Shown piece by piece: positions 6,286 to 8,015 of a DNA stretch of 8,015 bases. The position numbers and the translations under genes are program-made. The DNA lies in the NCBI GenBank assembly GCA_964477345.1, contig CAYZDL010000032.1, positions 1 to 8,015 of the forward strand. The letters are read 5' to 3'. The DNA comes from JAJZEO01 sp964477345. GTDB lineage: Bacteria; Chlamydiota; Chlamydiia; Chlamydiales; 2-12-FULL-49-11. Positions within the stretch are counted from its first letter, which is position 1, and each line of letters starts with the position of its first letter. The notes under the pieces were generated by a model. It did not search any database. It worked only from the letters and a program-made list of their open reading frames with translations, and had not been told where the DNA came from.

Positions 6286-7452
6286 CTATTTTGTCGGAGA
6301 TTTTTGTGGTGGTTTTGGTTTTGGGGTCTCTTCGGGTTTGCCTTTTTCGCTTTTTTCTTCGAAGAGGCTAACGAATCCACAAGTTGCAATTTTGACAATC
6401 CAGGCAAGAACATCCTTGAATAATTGCGCAATGCGGCTTAAGCACGAAGAACTTTCTTGAGTATCGTCACTTTGAAGCGATTCAAGCTCTGTGAGTTTTT
6501 TTACTTGCTCGAGTGGCAATAGACAATAGCCTAGTCGCTCAAGCCTTCGAATGCTAAGGTCGAAAGATCTTTCATTTGGATTGTAGAAGAAAACAAACGG
6601 ATCACTACTTGCATCTTGAGGAAATGCCTCTTCGCAAACTTCTCCAGCAGCAGAGAGAAGTCTATCAATAAATTTAAGACTCTCTTCAGAGGCGTGTTCA
6701 TCTATGCCTAGCTTGTAATGAATGGTTTGCGATTTTTCGTCTCTACTCCAATAGGGATAATTATTAGAGAAAAGCTGACCAATTCCTAGGAAAATGAATT
6801 GAGTGTAGTGTAGCCCCTTATGAACAAGGGTGGTTTTTGCGCTAGAAAGGACGACTCCCGCTTCCTTTAATTCTTGGTGTTCAGCACTTACAGAAAATTG
6901 GTCAGAATATTCTCTATAATCAGAATTCACATCAGCCTCAGAAATAAGCATTCCATCAGCCTCTATTGTGGTCATCAATTTTTCAAGCGCTTGATCATTA
7001 GGATTAAGCAAGGTATCTAATTTCTTGTTTTGTAATGAGGAGGGGAGGGAGATCTCTAAATGACACTTGCGATCACCATCTTTTTCAACCTGGGTGCCGC
7101 TAACCTTAATCTCTTCCCCAGTAAGGCACATTTTTCGAAGAACGAGAACAATAAAATTATAAGAAATTCTCAAATACTTATGCTTGATTGGGTCAGCGCC
7201 TACTTGATCAAGAGCTAGTTTGACTTCGGGATCTTCTTCGATGATTCTGTCGGTTGATTTCGGGGGGCTGGAAGGTTCTTTAGTAGTCTCTTCAAATAGA
7301 TGAATTTTTTCGCAGGTAACTAACGATACAATCCAAGCTACAACACTTTTCAAAATCTCTGCAATACGTTCTAAACAGGAAGAACTTTCTTGAGTAGCGA
7401 TTTTCTCTGAAGGGGCGGTTGAAAAAATTCGTGGTAAGTCAAAGATTTCCAT
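6286..7452 (-). CDS. Module-family protein with hydrophobic modules at both ends (388 aa)
   Basis: The function is unknown. Residues 20-55 and 331-366 are two copies of one module: each begins TQESSSCL, continues with R-I-A, a hydrophobic helix with AWIV, a Cys 18 residues after the Arg (R29/C47 and R340/C358), and ends LFEE; 23 of 36 positions are identical. The same Arg-x17-Cys module occurs once in each of the 443- and 194-aa neighbours. Between the copies are a helix (96-110), strands including HLEISLPSSL (131-140), a middle region (~190-250) and a further helix-strand unit ending SFDLSIRRLERLGY (296-309). The C-terminus (367-388) is Lys/Pro/Glu-rich and likely disordered. There is no signal peptide. 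AGGA lies about 9 nt before the ATG, and a TATAGT -10-like site is at 7487-7492 with no good -35. If both modules insert in a membrane, the middle would form a loop on one side. A secreted membrane-associated role is inferred only. Confidence 0.9.
   Translation of the reverse strand: MEIFDLPRIFSTAPSEKIATQESSSCLERIAEILKSVVAWIVSLVTCEKIHLFEETTKEPSSPPKSTDRIIEEDPEVKLALDQVGADPIKHKYLRISYNFIVLVLRKMCLTGEEIKVSGTQVEKDGDRKCHLEISLPSSLQNKKLDTLLNPNDQALEKLMTTIEADGMLISEADVNSDYREYSDQFSVSAEHQELKEAGVVLSSAKTTLVHKGLHYTQFIFLGIGQLFSNNYPYWSRDEKSQTIHYKLGIDEHASEESLKFIDRLLSAAGEVCEEAFPQDASSDPFVFFYNPNERSFDLSIRRLERLGYCLLPLEQVKKLTELESLQSDDTQESSSCLSRIAQLFKDVLAWIVKIATCGFVSLFEEKSEKGKPEETPKPKPPQKSPTK
6355..6462 (-). repeat. C-terminal copy of the duplicated module
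   Basis: This segment encodes residues 331-366 of the 388-aa protein and aligns without gaps to 7288-7395. An 18-bp exact match, GAAGAACTTTCTTGAGTA on the + strand, occurs at 6446-6463 and 7379-7396, exactly 933 bp (311 codons) apart, and similarity continues into the adjoining bases. The DNA-level identity suggests duplication or gene conversion within the gene rather than convergence. Confidence 0.85.
7288..7395 (-). repeat. N-terminal copy of the duplicated module
   Basis: This segment encodes residues 20-55 of the 388-aa protein and is the partner of 6355-6462, in the same orientation. The best conserved part is the TQESSSCL start; the hydrophobic part is conserved in character and in its Arg, Lys, AWIV, TC and LFEE positions. 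Confidence 0.85.
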
Positions 7453-7525
7453 AAAGCATTTCCTAATAATTGATTAAACTAAGAATACTATACTAGAAAA
7501 ACAGATATAAAGAAATTTCAAAGAT

Positions 7526-7693
7526 TTACTTGCAAAGCCCGTAGCCTAGTTTTCTAAGTCTCTCTACGTCTAGATCAAAAGAGTTGAAGAGCTCACTTAT
7601 TCGCGATGATGCCGCTGCAGAGGCAATAGCCGCAGAAGGTTGCGAGATAGTTGAGAGAGAAAGGGGCGATGTTGAAGTAAGGCTCATTTCCAT
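7526..7693 (-). CDS. Small ORF (55 aa) related to the 388-aa protein, possibly a remnant
   Basis: The ATG at 7693 opens a 55-codon frame ending in TAA at 7526-7528. Residues 1-30 are almost all Ser, Thr, Ala, Pro and Leu, a composition typical of unstructured type III secretion signals. Residues 38-53 (NSFDLDVERLRKLGYGL) match ERSFDLSIRRLERLGYCL at about 294-311 of the 388-aa protein just downstream, including a shared 9-bp TAGCCTAGT on the + strand in the same phase. It is therefore either a very small family member or what remains after a deletion joined an N-terminus to a C-terminal fragment. It starts 27 bp after the aminotransferase stop, with no clear Shine-Dalgarno, and lacks the Arg-x17-Cys module. 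An in-frame stop lies upstream of the ATG. Confidence 0.5.
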   Translation of the reverse strand: MEMSLTSTSPLSLSTISQPSAAIASAAASSRISELFNSFDLDVERLRKLGYGLCK

Positions 7694-7720
7694 CGGAGAC
7701 GTTGTATCGAAAATGAAATT

Positions 7721-8015
7721 TTAAAGGAACTTTAAAGAATAATTTTTAGTAGAGGCGACATGCTCTTGAAAAGCTTGTCTGAGTTGGTTGGCCATAGAAT
7801 GTTTTGGAAAGAGGATCTCGTTAATTTGGGTAATGGGGACCACTTCACGGGTGGTGTTGCAGTGGAACACTTCATCGAATGTAGGCAGGTTACGAATATT
7901 GATTGGCTCTTCACAAGGCGTCAAGCCGATCGAGGGGGCAACTAAGAGAAGATGTTTTCTGGTAATGCCCGGGAGAATTTCGTCCTTAGGAGTGATTAAA
8001 AGGTTTCCTTTGATG
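7721..8015 (-). CDS. Class IV PLP-dependent aminotransferase, C-terminal part (partial)
   Basis: The frame is open to the window edge, so the gene's 5' part lies beyond 8015; about 97 C-terminal residues are visible. They match the C-terminal lobe of fold-type IV PLP enzymes (branched-chain aminotransferase IlvE, D-amino-acid aminotransferase, aminodeoxychorismate lyase PabC). The ILPGITR segment is followed by a helix, then EEPINI, LPTFDEVFHCNTTREVVPI, where family members usually read ADEVFLTGTAAEVVPV, and a final helix. The TREVVP turn belongs to the phosphate-binding/substrate-pocket loop region of this fold. The catalytic lysine lies upstream and is not visible. The end (KNYSLKFL) replaces the usual GPVTRRL-type stretch. 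The three enzyme types cannot be told apart from this fragment. A TTG at 7922-7924 is internal, not the start. Confidence 0.92.
   Translation of the reverse strand, partial: IKGNLLITPKDEILPGITRKHLLLVAPSIGLTPCEEPINIRNLPTFDEVFHCNTTREVVPITQINEILFPKHSMANQLRQAFQEHVASTKNYSLKFL

Noticed and set aside
6113..6460. 115-codon open frame on the + strand partly in the intergenic gap
   Set aside because: Half of it is antisense to the 388-aa gene, where its Gly/Phe-rich reading mirrors the Lys/Pro-rich tail; no recognisable motif or coherent domain.
7732..7945. Alternative frames on both strands over the aminotransferase fragment
   Set aside because: Only the frame ending at 7721 shows the class IV aminotransferase motifs; the others are shadows.

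Overview
The window looks like a piece of an AT-rich bacterial chromosome, most likely a member of the Chlamydiae outside the classical genus Chlamydia (an amoeba- or arthropod-associated lineage). Three things suggest this: the 3' end of the 23S rRNA reads like the chlamydial version as I remember it; several genes encode proteins with Ser/Thr/Pro-rich N-termini and a short hydrophobic module, a style common in chlamydial secreted or inclusion-membrane proteins; and there is a eukaryote-flavoured chitinase. The family-level assignment (Simkania-, Parachlamydia- or Rhabdochlamydia-like) cannot be made by eye.

Layout. Positions 1-700 (+ strand) are the end of an rRNA operon: the last ~300 nt of 23S rRNA, a ~250-nt spacer with two hairpins, 5S rRNA, and a strong intrinsic terminator. 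Everything after that is on the - strand, so the rRNA operon and the protein genes converge on the 701-909 gap. Read in the direction of transcription (from 8015 down), the - strand holds: the C-terminal part of a class IV (PLP, branched-chain/D-amino-acid/aminodeoxychorismate lyase) aminotransferase; a 55-codon small ORF; a 388-aa protein; a 443-aa protein with a 30-bp tandem repeat, followed by an intrinsic terminator; a 194-aa protein; a 308-aa outer-membrane beta-barrel protein; and a 677-aa family-18 chitinase with LysM modules inside its catalytic domain.

The main result is that the 194-, 443- and 388-aa proteins form a local, diverged paralogous family that I do not recognise. All share a short hydrophobic module with a fixed Arg-x17-Cys spacing (four copies in three proteins; the 388-aa protein has one at each end). 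They also share an apparently repeated helix-strand-strand unit. The 55-codon ORF carries a fragment related to the last such unit of the 388-aa protein. I infer secreted, membrane-associated proteins, possibly type III effectors, but nothing in the sequence proves this.

The 194-aa gene, the beta-barrel gene and the chitinase gene are separated by only 32 and 48 bp with no visible terminator, so they may be one transcript: a family protein, an outer-membrane channel and a chitin-degrading enzyme. The terminator at 4579-4613 separates this set from the 443-aa gene, which has its own recognisable promoter and Shine-Dalgarno sequence.
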